Shown here in pieces: positions 34,880 through 47,535 of a stretch of 64,000 bases of DNA; positions within the stretch are counted from its first letter, which is position 1, and every line of letters starts with the position of its first letter. The stretch comes from Chimonanthus salicifolius. Taxonomy: Eukaryota > Streptophyta > Magnoliopsida > Laurales > Calycanthaceae. A model generated the notes under the pieces. That model worked only from the letters and a program-made list of their open reading frames with translations, made no database searches and had not been told where the DNA came from. The position numbers were made by a program, and so were the translations under genes. The stretch lies in NCBI GenBank assembly GCA_013350335.1, contig CM023539.1, forward strand, positions 43,324,631 through 43,388,630. Direction: 5' to 3'.

Positions 34880-36050
34880 CACTCATTGTATTACTCAGTC
34901 CTATGTTGTAGACTATTTGGAAACATTTGCTCCTGTCTGAAAAATGAACACTATTTATTTGTTGATCTCTATTGTTGGCAAGTCTCTCTATAACTCTTAA
35001 ACAATCTCCATGTGTCTAGTTTAAATGGTTTAGAAGGTATTATGAAGTGAGGATACCATAGCTCCTATTCCAAGAACCTTGTCTTTTATTTTCAACATCC
35101 CCATGGCATAACTACTCTCCTTGTTTATGTGGATGATATTGTTACCACTGGGAATGATCCACAAGCTTTTCATGATCTCAAAAACCTTCTTAACCAAGAA
35201 TTTGAGATGGATCTTGGCCACTTGAAAAATATATCCTTGATTTAGGGTGCAAACTGTAGATACTCCATTTGAGCCTAATCATCATCTCAAGATTGAAAAT
35301 AGTACTCTTTTTTGACAATCCTAGTGAATATCTATGCTTAGTTGGGAATCTTATGTAACTGTTACTAGACCAAATTAGCCTCACTTCATTGGAGGAGTTA
35401 GTCAGTTTATGCATGCTCCTTGCACTGCCCATCTAGATGTTACTAAGTGTATCCTTTATTATCTCAAGTTTGCTCCTGGTCATGCACTCTTGTTTCAGAA
35501 TCATGGTCATCTTTCTATCCAAGCTTTCTTTGATGTTGGTTGGGTTGGTTCTCCATTTGACCGACGTTATACCTTAGGACATTGTAACTTTGTTGTAGGG
35601 GACCCTGTCACATGGCACAACGAGAAACAATCTGTGGTTGCTTGTTCAAGTGCCGAAGCAAAATACTGCTCTATGGATTGACCTCTTGTGAAATAAACAT
35701 GGCTTTCTAAATTCATCTTTAGTTGGGTTTTTCAGTTGTTTTGCAATTCCTATGTATTTTGATAATTAGACAACCATTCATATTGTTATAGATCTTGTTT
35801 TTCTTTCAAAAACACACGAATCATAATGAAGTATGTTGTCATTTTGTTCGTGAAAACCACCTCCAGGGTCATCTCTATTCCCTATATTGCCTTCGGCCAC
35901 CAACTTGATGTGTTTACTAAAGCACTTGGAAACGCTCGCTCTTATCAACAGATCATCCAAGCTGGGAATGACCAATATCAGTGCTCCAACTAGAGGAGTG
36001 TAGAGACTTTTATGTCTTTCAAATGTGCAAGTCATGCATGTGCTTTAGGA
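34880..36050 (+). mobile_element. Copia fragment 3 (RT, RNase H, C-terminal tail)
   Basis: Plus-strand text: VDYLETFAPV then KMNTI near 34,907-34,960; LLVYVDDIVTTGNDPQAFHD near 35,110-35,175 (catalytic YVDD intact); then RNase H in the ORF 35409-35681 (GWVGSPFDRRYTLGHCNFVV, ACSSAEAKYCSMD). A tail with the CHFVRENHLQGH block lies near 35,835-35,875. Stops and deletions are frequent, and the segment between the first two RT blocks is shortened. No LTRs could be assigned. Confidence 0.88.
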
Positions 36051-36194
36051 CTATCATAAAGAATTCTCCCAAGGAGTACATGTAATTGAGATAAGATAGG
36101 GTTGTTGAGAGATTTTCTATATTCAAGTTTAAATTAGGGTTTTGGACATATTTGCTACATCCATATCTGAATTTGTTCAGTGGAGAAATTATAG

Positions 36195-36498
36195 TTTTTT
36201 TTAATGATTACTAATTTATTCACAAAAAGTGGAAACTTTACAACAAGAAAGAAGGTGGAACCACAAAAAGGGGCAAGGAGCATGCCATACCAGCACTATA
36301 CAAAAGCTTAAATAGCAATCTGTTTACAATTTCAGACAAACTAAAGATCCCCTGTATAGCGAACTCAACCGCGGAAGAATTTGCCTCTCAGAACCCAAGA
36401 CAGAGAAAGCATTCGATCGGATGGACGCCGGATTCTTTCCACTTTATACAGGAATTTCTAAGGAAAACGAACCCCTTCGCCTAGCTCAGAACCACTTT
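36195..36498 (-). mobile_element. Very short L1 3' fragment with 12-bp TSD
   Basis: Flanked by gagaaattatag at 36183-36194 and 36499-36510. The poly(T) at the left is the minus-strand 3' tail, followed by L1-type 3' UTR text (attcacaaaaagtgg). Only ~304 bp were inserted. Confidence 0.88.
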
Positions 36499-36574
36499 GA
36501 GAAATTATAGTTTTTTTAGTTACAAAAGAGAGGATTAGCACTTGGCTAATTACTACCACATTTTCACTCTTTTT

Positions 36575-37796
36575 TTTTTAGAAATGGTTAATATATTAGA
36601 AGAAAAAAGGGGCACCAGAGGTGCAAGAACAAAAAAGAACAGCAAGAACAAAGAGCTAAGTTAAATCAGCACATTCTTTCCAAGCATGCAAGATGTCGGT
36701 CATAGAGATATTCCTAAATTCCACGAGAGATGAAGCCTAAGATGCACACTTAGTGAGGACTCTAGAAGAAACTGTTTTGGATGATTTAGCACAATCCTTA
36801 AAAAATTTATTATTATGTTCTCCCCATAAGCTCCACAAAATGGCAAAGCAAGTCAAGTGCCACAAGGAAGAGCATTTAGTGGAGACTGAATGCAACTCTT
36901 CCGAGGCCTGGAGACAAAAAAGACAAGCACTAATAATGGTTTTTACTCTTTTGCGCAAATGTTCTTGAATCAGAATCTTATCCATGCCCGCAGTCCAAAG
37001 GAAGCAAATTGCACATGGAGGAGCTTTGGAAGTCCAAATATCAGGATTGACAATAGCAGGTGTAGTCATTCGAGTAATCCACCTGACAAAAGACTTGATC
37101 ACTGCTAATTGAATAGAAATTAGAAACGACCGCGGCCGAGAACTGAGATAGGTGGTAAAGGGAAGGAAACCGGGTAGCCAAATCGGTATCGTCACACCAA
37201 GGCTGAGTCCAAAACTTAACTCTATTACCACGCCCCACCTTAAAGCTGATTCCTTCTTTAAACTTGTCGACACATGCTGCAATAGCCCTCCACATACCTG
37301 AAGCTTTCCGGGGGGAAGGGATTGATCTCCCATCCCTGGTTCCCCACTCTTTATTTCTGGATCAAGATTGGTTTCTAAGGATAATCACCCTCATTGCCAA
37401 GCCTCCAAAGCCACTTCGAGAGAAGAGCAGTGTTAACATCCTTGATAGGCCGAACCCCAAGGCCACCGTGACGAGTCGCAAGACAAACATGCTCCCATCT
37501 GACTAGGTGGTATTTTCTACTATTCTCGTGATCACCCCACAGGACGTTCTTCATGATTCTCTCCAATGAAAAATAACTTTACTTGGGCATCTAAATACAG
37601 ATAGGAAGTAGATTGGGAGCGCAGAGAGGACGACCTTAAGGAGATGATCCTGCCACCAAAGGATAAATATTTTCCTTTCCAAGAAGCAAGGCGCTTGTTG
37701 AACTTCTAAATGATGGATTCCCACTGAGAATATCCAGGAGAGCCGATACAGAGAGGGAGCTCTAAATAAGTGGAGGGGAGAGAAGAAGATGTACTC
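36575..37796 (-). mobile_element. 5'-truncated L1 LINE (RT C-terminal region)
   Basis: Flanked by tcactcttttt at 36564-36574 and 37797-37807. Minus-strand text VLWGDHENSRKYHLVRWEHV at about 37,490-37,550 leads into GGLGVRPIKDVN. RKRVKTIISACLFCLQASEE follows near 36,900-36,960. These closely parallel the L1 at 16,344-18,034, so both come from one family. The TSD overlaps the poly(T), so the left border is uncertain by a few bases. Confidence 0.86.
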
Positions 37797-37807
37797 TCAC
37801 TCTTTTT

Positions 37808-40250
37808 CAACCTCTAGATCTACTCTTACATCAATCAAAAATGCAATGCACCACATGACATTGCACGCAACACAACTCAAAGGAAAGTTGGTACTTCAGC
37901 TCACTCTGTACCTTGCACATAACACATGACAGTAAGTTGACCCACTTCTAACCCCAAGTCATGTGATGATAGACCTCGATGAGCAGGGACAAGTTAAACT
38001 TGTCATCAATGTTGACCACAAAATCACTGTACACTAGCGGTGTACCACAATTGTAACTTTCAGTTGCGACAGTAATTGAGTTTCTCCTTATTGGTAGCTG
38101 TCTTCTCTGTTTTAACCTTTAATCAAAGGGATCTGTGATAACAAGCTTAGCTTTAGTAATTATAAATTAATGCTAACGTCAGGACGAGATTAACCCATTA
38201 TTTATATAAATTCTCCCTCTAATCATGTGTCTTCCCATCTACTTTTCTCCTCCATTGACTTTGCAATTACTCCACCTGTTAGACATTTTCTTGTCTTTCA
38301 TGTATTATTTCTTCCAAGCTTTATGTTAATCCGGGGACCAGTCTCTCTGTTCAGATATAAACTTTGTTGTCTTTTCCCATACTCCACACTAATGCTTTAG
38401 AGGTTTCCATTTATTTTAGCATTTTCTTATTAACAAAGTATTAATTAATTATCATATATAAATCATACTGATTTTTGTCATTGATAGCTTCCAATGTAAG
38501 CATTGTGTTATCGGGCTTATTGACAATGTTAGCATGAAAAATAGTGGAAATGATAAAAAAAAAATACACAAATTAATGTTAAAATTTGATATCTATCAGA
38601 TTTTTTTCATATCATGATACATAGTTGCAGCCTAGGGATGATTCAACTTGTTCACACAGTATAGAAATTACTTTGAACACTTCATGTGGTTGGAAATGAA
38701 ACTTTTAGTGAGAATGAACTAAATGCAATATATCAATGACCACCTACATAGAAGCTGTGGCTCCAGTTTTCTTTCGTTTTTTCTTTTTCTTTTTTTGTTT
38801 TAAAGAGAAGTTGATAAGGAACATACCTAACAAGGATTACAATATGGATTCACAAGAGAATGAATTTAGAAATGACTAAAAAGCATCCTTGGATGAGCTT
38901 GTATCACTTCAAAAGAAGAGAAATAAATACAGTACTATAAGAGAGACAAATTGTGTAGTGACAAGGAACGTGATTTTTTATAGCATAAAGAGGAAAAGTA
39001 GAACTACTAAAGTTGACCACAGATAGATGGTAAATGGAATTGTTGATGATGATGACCATGGTGACAAAAGGAAGATTTGAAGCTGTTTGTGACTTATTGA
39101 GAGAGCAATATAAAATTTTGATCCTTATGAGCTTCTTGTCAAGAAAGAACACAAAGAAAGGAGACCATCAGACCATAAATGAGAGCGCATTCATGAAGAT
39201 GCAAGCAAGTTACAAGAGTGACAAATTATGTTTAAGATGGAACCATCAAGTGCCTGTAAGAAATATATTCCACCTTATTCATGATTCACACTGAACTTGC
39301 TCTAGTTAGTAGGCAATTTGCTAATTATTTGCCAACCTGATCTCTTTTGCAAGTTTGCTTTAAAAGAATTTATTTACTTTTATCTGGTACCTCGTGCCCA
39401 TGGCTAGCTTCTGGAAATTTAATGGGTATCATTATAAACAGAAGAGGATTCAAATGGAAGAGAATGCAGTAGTTTCACCAAAGCTGGTTAGGGATGTAAG
39501 TAGAAGATGAACAGTTGCTCCCTTCAAAGAACTGAGGGTTTGCTAGTTACTGGGAGTAAAGAGAGGGCAATCAGGAATTAAGATGAAGTAGCAAGACGCA
39601 ACATTTTGGGCTATAGAGGCAAAATTTTAGCCCTAGATGAGTGGAGAAGCACAGCTCATAAAGTTGATCCAGATATTGTATGATTGATCAATAATCACAT
39701 GGAAAACAATTCATGTTAAACCTATTTTACCAAAAAGAAAAAAAAATCATATGATCAGCTCAATAATGGAATTGCACAAGTTTCCATGACTGTTAAGGGT
39801 TTCAAATTTCTAACTTATGCCGTGGACTGCAGGGCTTGAAGGAAATTGCAGGCACCATCTGTCAAGTTGGTATAGGCTATACAGAATGTGATGGAATGTT
39901 AGAATTTGAGTAGATACGAAGTGGATTATTATGGTCTATCAAATTATGCATTTCTGTTGTAATTACAGAATAGTTCAAAGAAGTGTTACCTATAAAGACA
40001 AAATTTCAAATAATTGATCATTCATTAATAGGTTTTATAGTTTGTTTCAGTCCAGTCTGACCTTTTTTAAGTTCTGCTATCATGCAAGTTTCAAAACATC
40101 ATGTGTGGGGGGATCCTTTGCATGAACACAAGAGGTAAGTTCACATATCAACTGCACATCTAGCACTTTGAGAAGTCACAATTCCACATTAATTTAGTTA
40201 AGTTACTGATTTTGCAAGTGCCCAGGACAAAAGACCAGTAAGATAACGAC
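37808..40250. other. Intron H-I, right end, nothing recognised
   Basis: AT-rich sequence with no protein homology; ORFs such as 39034-39294 show no domain. It lies just downstream of exon H (gene sense) and is probably ancestral intron DNA. Confidence 0.5.
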
Positions 40251-40343
40251 CTTGATATGACCATTTTGAGAAATCAACAGATTGTCTGGCTTTAAATCTC
40301 GATGAACAACACTCATGGAGTGCAAATACTCCAAAGCAAGAAC
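40251..40343 (-). CDS. IRE: IRE kinase exon H (catalytic loop)
   Basis: A 93 bp phase 0 exon of 31 residues: [20 protein letters not shown], then [19 protein letters not shown] is the catalytic loop, with the proton-acceptor Asp and the metal-binding Asn both present. The acceptor is TTTCAG. The donor is GTCGTT, a valid GT but weak at +3 to +5. The following intron is the largest in the gene, 21,577 bp, so this weak donor must work across a very long, repeat-filled intron. Confidence 0.95.
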
Positions 40344-40472
40344 CTGAAACCAGTGAAAACTAGCAACTATTAATTACATGGATTGCTACAACAAAGGAGA
40401 GTAGGAACATGACACCAAAAGGTGAAACATGTCATGATACAATCTACAGAAAGAGATAGAGCATGTACATAC

Positions 40473-40613
40473 AACTTCTGCTATATATACACGAGCCATG
40501 TCTTCATCCATGCATCCTAAATTTCTCAGCAGTGAGTAAAGGTCTCCTCCATTAGAGTACTCCATAACGAGATAAAGATTTTCCTTGCATGTGAAGGAGT
40601 AGAAAAACCGGAC
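40473..40613 (-). CDS. IRE: IRE kinase exon G (hinge and N/C-lobe junction)
   Basis: A 141 bp exon of 47 residues: [20 protein letters not shown], then [13 protein letters not shown] and [10 protein letters not shown]. The hinge segment YLVMEY and the GGDL motif are hallmarks of AGC kinases. The acceptor is CAACAG and the donor GTATGT at 40467-40472. Apparent extension of the frame in both directions is intron read-through. The next intron is 129 bp. Confidence 0.96.
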
Positions 40614-40696
40614 CTGTTGAACATCAGGCAGTATCTTAATAAAAATGTAAACCTGAGTAAATAGTATCACTGAAAAAGTTCTCGAGGATTACTCAC

Positions 40697-40789
40697 CACA
40701 AAAGGATTTCGAGTTGATATTAAGATGTTACGCTCCGCCAAAATACTGTCCACTGCATTTTTACAGATCATATCAGCCTTCTTAAGTAC
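40697..40789 (-). CDS. IRE: IRE kinase exon F (alpha-C helix)
   Basis: A 93 bp phase 0 exon of 31 residues: [20 protein letters not shown], then [11 protein letters not shown]. The Glu in LAER is the expected alpha-C Glu that pairs with the ATP Lys of exon E. The acceptor is GTACAG and the donor GTGAGT. An intron of only 83 bp separates it from exon G, in sharp contrast with the 6.5 kb intron before it. It is too short to be found as an ORF; I found it by homology and splice sites. Confidence 0.95.
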
Positions 40790-41550
40790 CTGTACATTTT
40801 TTTGTAATTTATGTATTAGTACCTTTTCTTGTGCCTATTCTTAATCTATATTGGAAAAGTCAAGAGTAGTATTTACTGTGGAAGTTAAAGAAGAAATAGA
40901 TGATTTCATATAATATTTATCAAACTACAAGAGTTAAAACATCATCTGCATATTGCTCACCTATGGAAAACAAAGCAAGGACAAGTTGTGAAACTGTGTC
41001 ATAGCACTAGACCATCCAATATATCATTCGGGGAATAATTACGTAAAAAATGTTGGTACTACAAGAACATAACATGAAACCATTTTGCAAGAAACAACTT
41101 CTGTTTTTCTTTATTAGTGAGAAAAATAACTATTTCAAATTTGAACAAGTCAATGTAACAAACAATGAAAAAATTAGATAGCTCTGTTACCAGCTTTAGT
41201 CTACGGATCTTATTAAATTCATTTAGTGATAACTACTAGCTCACTCATGATTTTGACATTGGTCTAAAGAGGCCCCTCTAATTTTTTGAGGAGGATCCTT
41301 CATGAGCTCGAACCTCTGTCTTGTCTATGGAGGAGGGATATCTAAATAAAATCTCCTGGCACATTTGGCTAATGATCTTTGTTTGTTTAAATAAGCCTGC
41401 ACTTGCTTCCCCAAAGGAAGTAACTTCTTTCAAGTTATAAGAGATGCTCTGTCAACCATGAGATACACTTGTAGTATGATAGTAAATTGGGTTTTCAGAC
41501 TTCATATACTCCCTTCAATTGATCGATGAGTTTGGAATGACCATATAATG
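40790..41550. other. Intron E-F, left end, nothing recognised
   Basis: Non-coding sequence just upstream (gene sense) of exon F. I saw no repeats or protein text. Confidence 0.5.
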
Positions 41551-41760
41551 CTATTGAGCAAATCTGATTTCAATTGCAATTTGCATATCCCTTACCACTG
41601 CCTGATATTCAGCCTCAACATTGGAGCACAAATGGGCTAACAAATAGGACTGAGGTAACATGTTCCATTCAAGAGATATGAACATCATCCCAACTATTGA
41701 GACTTTGGCATTGGTCTTATCAGTCTGAGTCACACTGTCAAAATGCACCTCCCATTTCAT
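41551..41760 (-). mobile_element. Gypsy RNase H fragment
   Basis: The minus-strand 69-codon ORF reads KWEVHFDSVTQTDKTNAKVS, then SYLLAHLCSNVEAEYQAVV. This is the start of a plant Ty3/Gypsy RNase H domain (W-x-FD-S ... CSN-AEYQA). Worn related text may continue to about 41,960. No LTR was seen. Confidence 0.7.
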
Positions 41761-41960
41761 CTTTTCCTATCTCAACTTGATTTACAGCTTCATTAGGCAA
41801 GACGACCTTTATAAGAACTAACAGGCAACAGATATGCAACCAAGAAGTCTGCCAAAGTTTGCACTTCGACAATCTTCTGGGGGACTGATAATGTTGAGTT
41901 ACAACATAATTTTAGGAGGCCATTTTAGAGACATCTTGAGTGGATTCGTCCAAAAAACTA

Positions 41961-44740
41961 AGTGTTTGGTTTGCATAATGTGGTAATGACACATTTTCTA
42001 TGTAAAAACCATCAAGAAGAAACATTACTTTTCGAATGACTTCTGCCTATGTTCAGCTCCTATCATCATTCGGTTTAGATAATTAAGGCCCATAGAATCA
42101 AAGGCGCAGTATAGATGCACCAAGGCTCCAAAGCATTTTGCACCTTACCTAACTCTAAGATGAACTAACCATTATAAATTTCAGTTTTTTGTTAGAAATT
42201 TTTTTTTTTAACAATCTTTTTTTAATTTTTTATGTAATACTAGCTAGATATCCTAGTTAATATGAATTTTTAGCTAGTAATACTTAATTAGAAACTCTAA
42301 TCAGTATATACTATACATGTAACAAATATTTATGTGATGTATTTATTTCATTTATATAACGAATTATTACCATTTCAAAAAAAATGTTTAATGGGCTTTG
42401 GAAGCCCAATTGCCCATGTATTTTGGTGTTTAAGATGACTAAATTGTATTTGTTCATATTGATGCAATAAAGAAACAAATTAATGCAAAACACATATATT
42501 CATAAACCATTTAAGAATAGTCTTCAGCTAAGTTACGTCGCCCATAGGCGACATCCCCACTTGGGCTCCCTTGTGGTACCCACTGGAGTCCAAAATCACA
42601 CTCTCCTCACACCATCAACCCCCAGTGAATTATATCTCTACCTAATTTGAGCCCATTTCAAGTTTATCTCCCATTGGATTAAAAATCCATCTAAAACTAA
42701 CCCATTTGACCATTGACTTTTGGACCCTTGAAAATCATGGCTTTTCAAATCCAATGGACCTGATTTTTTATGAGAAGCATCATCTTGAAAATATCTATTA
42801 AACCTACCTACCCCATGCATTAGACCTCATCCCTATGAGCCCACAGGCCTCAAGGAAACCATTGCTCATGGGTAACGTTGCTGAAAGGGGTTCGCCATTT
42901 TAATGTGCACCTAGTAAATAAGACTTGCACTTAGGTGTGCGCCTTGCACCTTGGGCTCCTAAATTTATTGGCGCCTTAATTGCACCTTTCACCTTAACTA
43001 CTATCATAAGGCCACTTCCTTGCTGTCATCATTTTCTTGGGCTAACAGTGGCTGCTAAGGAGTTGGGAACATCACATTGACGGGTATGAAAATCATTCAA
43101 GAGTGATCAAGAGCACATTTATGGGTATGATTGTATGAAAGTTGTTCATTGGACTAGGGTAGCCAACATCAATGAATTTAAAGGACATTGTTTTATATTG
43201 TGGCATGTTTGTTCCCATTCTTTATCCAAAACAAAGTCAATTTGATGGAGGCATCAGACCTAATTGACCATTGATAAAATTGACTTGGCTTTCATGACCC
43301 AAATTGCCTAAGGTATTCATTAGTAGGCTCCGTCTAATAAACCTAATCACTTTGCTAGCCAGAGCCCAATTACCTAACAGGCCCGAATGATCCAGATAAT
43401 CTTGTAAGTCAAGTCATACATTAAACAGGCCAGACTCATATCCAAGCCACAAAGATGGAAGGGAGGTTTTGACACAATATCAGTATTTTGGCTATAACTT
43501 TTTCACTCCGATGTCCGAATGACTTGATTTTTATTTATTTATTTTTTTTGCGTTGGAAAAAAGACTACAAGGGCTACAACTTTGTATTTCACAAAATTTT
43601 CGTGATTCGGACGTTTACTAGGTCAAAATCGAGATGCGAGTGGACCCAAGTTTCAAATCCAAGAATAGAAAAGGAGGTGGACGAATTTTGCAAGTGGACT
43701 CTCTCCACATGGGCAACTCCATATTTTTAGGATTTCTATTTTTATGTTTGCTTTTTTAGGATTTAATCTTGTTAATCCAATAACCCATGTGGCATTTTTT
43801 AGGGATGAGATGGAATGGTCAAAATTAGACTACATTCTATTTTTAGTAGTTTTCTTTTCTTAGGAGTTTCTTAGATAGGAAATGTCTCTCCTTAGAGTGG
43901 TCAACTAAGGAAAGGGTATTTTAATATTTTCATAGTTTTTCTCTATAAATACATATACTCTGGTTGAATTGAATACAATTGAATTTTTTTTGAAAAGAAG
44001 ACTCTTGAAGTTGGTGTTTTTCACACTGGGGTTCGGCCCTCAACCGAAAGTCAGGTCCTTGGACTCGGACCAACTCTATCTTGCAAGTAACTACCAATTT
44101 TTTTTTTTAAATTAGTCTCATGCTTTTCTTAGATAAAGTATTGCCATGTTCGAATTTACCATTGTTCTCTTTTAATTATGCTTCCACAATTCTTAATCAC
44201 ATTCAATTAGAAAAGGCCTAATCTATAAATTCCATAAAGTAATCTGAATTTCTGGGAAACTTGTGCAATCGGTTTGAATATTGTTTAAGCAATTCCTTAC
44301 CAAGGCAGAATCCATTTACAATTTATAATCGGCTACGTAGATCTTTCAAAGACTATATTATGAAATTGCAAGCCTACTGGCGAATTTTCACTAATTTGAC
44401 CCTAGGTCTGCATTACAACTCCTTCATTCAATAATCGAAAGAAAAGTCAACATTGCTCCAATTAAATTTGAGGCGAACAATTCGAGAAGGAAACCCCAGC
44501 AATCCCCATGGTTATTTGATATTTTTAAGGCTATACACCTTGACGTTTGCCTTTTTTGTAACATGAGAAGTTCTTTGTTGGCAAATGTAGTACTGGTTAG
44601 AGAGAGAAAAAACCATTACATAATAAGCTGGAAGTATGGGAGAAGTTTGAGGAAAACAGTTGGAAAATTAGTTGGAAAGAGGTAGAATGTATGGAGTGTA
44701 AGTTTATGGGATTTAAGAGAACAAAGTTGAAATAACTTCA
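41961..44740. other. Unassigned intron stretch with repeat-like blocks
   Basis: Two blocks, 42,095-42,160 and 42,905-43,005, share aggcgc / gcacc-rich text in opposing arrangement and may be the ends of a worn DNA transposon. The block at 43,490-44,110 has LTR-like features (ttctataaatacatatactc, then ggggttcggccctc) without a partner. No gene is evident. Confidence 0.35.
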
Positions 44741-44749
44741 GTCCACATA

Positions 44750-45059
44750 GTGAAGAGCTTCAACACTAGGGTGCAACAATAAAACCAAATAGAGGTCTGA
44801 TTTAGATATAGCTAGTAGGATGGGTGCAAGGTGACCTAAGTGTAAGCAACCCTAGCGAGTGTAGTGGCATATAAGAGTATCATGTCAATAAAAGGGTTGT
44901 TTCTGTAAGACATTAGTTATACCTGCAATGCTATATAGAGCTTAATGTTGGATGATAAAGAGAAAACATGCAAACAAAATAGTAGTGACAGAGTAACATA
45001 CGTTGAGATGGATGTGGAATGACAATAAAAGACACAATCATAAATGAGGGCAATAAAGG
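44750..45059 (+). mobile_element. RTE-type LINE fragment, part 1
   Basis: Plus-strand text resembling the RTE/CR1-like C-terminal block runs C-W-MIKRKHANKIVVTE, then HTLRWMWNDNKRHNHK, near 44,940-45,050. It corresponds to the ECW...K...EMRMLRWM...R.D.IRN pattern of plant RTE LINEs. It is interrupted by the L1 at 45,073. Confidence 0.65.
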
Positions 45060-45072
45060 TTGTTTAAGAAAG

Positions 45073-46592
45073 CCTTGATGAAGATTGCGAGCGGGGAAGG
45101 AAAGGTTGGGGAAATATTTAAAAAGGGGAGATTAGGATGCTAGTTGGCAATGGAAAAAGGTTGTTGTTCTGGAGAGATATTTGGGTGGGGGAGAGGCCAT
45201 TAATGGAAGTATTTCTCAGACTATTTAGAGTGGCCCAAAATCGTAAAGCTTTGATCAATGACTAATTGATTACTATAGAGAGGTCAATGATACACCATAG
45301 TGGTCCATTTCTTTCAAAAGGATCTTGTAAGACTTTGAAGAAGCTATCCACCAAGCCTTGATAGGAATCCTAAGTGATACCAGATTGTGGATTGAGGACG
45401 AGGACAAATAGATCTGGTCCATGGAGTCGTCAGAGTCTTTCTCGGTAAAATCAATCTTGAGATCAGCATATCCAGCAAATTCGCACTCACCTCCTACCTG
45501 CAATCTGGATTGGAACGACAAGATCCACCCTAGAATCCAATTCGTTATGTGGACGGCCTTAAAAAAGAGGATCCTTGTGGGACACAATCTTAGGAGAAGA
45601 CGCGTTATTCCATAAGGGGCTCCAACAGTTTGTCCATTGTGTGAGGACAAAGATGAGACAGTGGACCACTTGTTAAGTAAGTGTCGTTTCTTGTGGGTTG
45701 TGTGTTGGGGGTCCCTTTAGAGGTAGACATAGAGTGGCCTGGAAAATGGTTTCATTCACAGTCTCGTGGGCAATTTGGAAAGAGCGCAATGGGAGAATTT
45801 TTTAAGGAAAGAGGAGGGCACATGGAATGTGTTTGAGAGGGTGAAATGGCAGGTGATTGGTTGGTTGTCTGTGTGTAAGGAGTTTAGGGGTCTAGCACTG
45901 GAAGATTTCTATTTGTCTTAGGAAGGGTGTATGAAAGGGGTTGGTAGAGTTAGAAAGTGCTCGGTCAAGTGGGTAGCGCCCCCCTAGGATCATGTAAATT
46001 CAATGTTAATGGGGCAGCTAGGGATAAACCCAGACTGACAGGAATAGGTGTAGTGTACATGATGATAGGGGTAGAATGATGATAGCTTTTTCTGAATCAA
46101 TAAGGTCAATGGAGTTAAACGAGGCTGAACTGAGAGCAATTAGGAGAGCACTTCAGGTTTGGTGTAGGTTTAGGAGCGGTAATTATTGAAAGTAACTCAA
46201 CTAATGCCATCTCCTGGATTAGTAATAAGAAATTCCCCCCGTAGAGGTTGGTTTGTATTGCAAGGGACATTTCGAGGTTGTGCAAGCTGGGTGGCATCAC
46301 TTTCACTCATACACCTCGATCAGCAAACTATGTAGCTGATTTCTTGGCGAAAGCTAGTGTCCATTTACAAAGATCAGCCTTGGGAGTTAGGGGAGTAGGG
46401 ATCTCCTTTTGGATCCTGTGTTGGGGGGATTCTTTGATGCATCTTTTCTTTTATTTCATATTTTTTCTTGTTTTTACTGTTTCTTTTCCTTCTTCTTGGT
46501 TCTGAGTATATATCTCCTATACTCGGATCCTTCTCTTGTACTCCCTTCTCGTTTTAATGGAATTAAGTCGTTAATATTTAAAAAAAAAAAAT
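45073..46592 (+). mobile_element. 5'-truncated L1 LINE with 13-bp TSD and poly(A)
   Basis: Flanked by ttgtttaagaaag at 45060-45072 and 46593-46605. Plus-strand text includes a zinc-binding RT tail (IQFVMWTALKKRILVGHNLR near 45,540-45,600, then APTVCPLCEDKDETVDHLLS near 45,620-45,680). RNase H with HTPRSANYVADFLAKAS follows near 46,300-46,360. It ends in poly(A) at 46,579-46,591. It is antisense to the kinase gene. Several frameshifts. Confidence 0.92.
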
Positions 46593-46605
46593 TTGTTTAA
46601 GAAAG

Positions 46606-46730
46606 GAGAGAATGTTGTTTAAGAAGGCTTAGGAATTTCTTGGGGACTGGAAACAACTCTTGCATTAAAGTTGATGGATTAAAAGTAGAAGGCACTAAGA
46701 GAAGCGACATGTCATAAAAGACATGAAAAC
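46606..46730 (+). mobile_element. RTE-type LINE fragment, part 2
   Basis: It continues the RTE copy beyond the L1. KVDGLKVEGTKRSDM near 46,669-46,715 matches the VEG-KRGRGRPKK-type region near the RTE C terminus in position and style. The match is short. Confidence 0.5.
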
Positions 46731-47288
46731 ATGTGGCAAGACAAGACACGATAAATTTAGGAGTGATGAAGAACATGATTGTTGATAGGATTTAGTGGAA
46801 AAGTGGAAAGGAAAAAACAATCCTAAACAATGAAAATAAATGGCTTTCATGATAATGATAATGACGGTGACTATGACAAAGAAGTTCATTAGACAATTCA
46901 TATCCATGTCCAACAAAGATACCCACAACCATACATATTTAGTTCTAAATTACCAAATTCTTTGCATGATAATCATGAATAGAAAGACCAAGATGATAAT
47001 AAATAGTTGAATATGCCTCAGATATAGCCCTTGCTTTCACTATCCTTCACGTTATTGAACAAAGATACAAGACATGGAAAGTGTGGCACTAGAACCTAAA
47101 ATGTCAACAACCTCTAATGAGATTGAATGCTTCTTCATAGAATGCAGCACTACAATAACAAAATCCTAATGCCCTGCACATCAAAATAAAAGGAATGCAA
47201 AAGATTTATAGTAACAACTATAATCAAGTAGTTGAAAGACACTAAGAAGATACAAGTCCACCATAACCTAATGTTACACAAAGATTAC
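46731..47288. other. Intron E-F, right end, nothing recognised
   Basis: Non-coding sequence between the RTE fragment and the donor of exon E. No features seen. Confidence 0.5.
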
Positions 47289-47535
47289 CTTTATGGCAAA
47301 TAAGTCACCAGTTACCCTTTTCCTCGCAAGGAAAACTCGACCAAATGCCCCTCGACTTATTGGCTTCACTATTTCAAAATCTTCAATAGATGTTCTGTTC
47401 TTTTGACAAGGATTGATAGGGCTTGCTCTTCGACTACGAACTATATTGTCATCTAAAACACCATTTTCAACAATGCCACAAGACAAATTTAATATTCCAT
47501 CATCTATCTGCCCACAAAGATGTGAATACTTCTCC
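47289..47535 (-). CDS. IRE: IRE kinase exon E (start of kinase domain, glycine loop and ATP lysine)
   Basis: A 247 bp exon: one base completing the Arg codon, then 82 codons. It opens with [13 protein letters not shown] and carries [10 protein letters not shown]. The kinase domain then starts at [20 protein letters not shown]. The nucleotide loop reads S-R-G-A-F-G, with Ser in the first Gly position; from memory this is usual for the family. The ATP-contacting Lys is in FAIK, the last residue before the donor GTAATC at 47283-47288. The intron that follows is 6,499 bp and holds RTE, L1 and Gypsy debris. Frame and junction to exon F (VLKKADM) are conserved. Confidence 0.97.
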
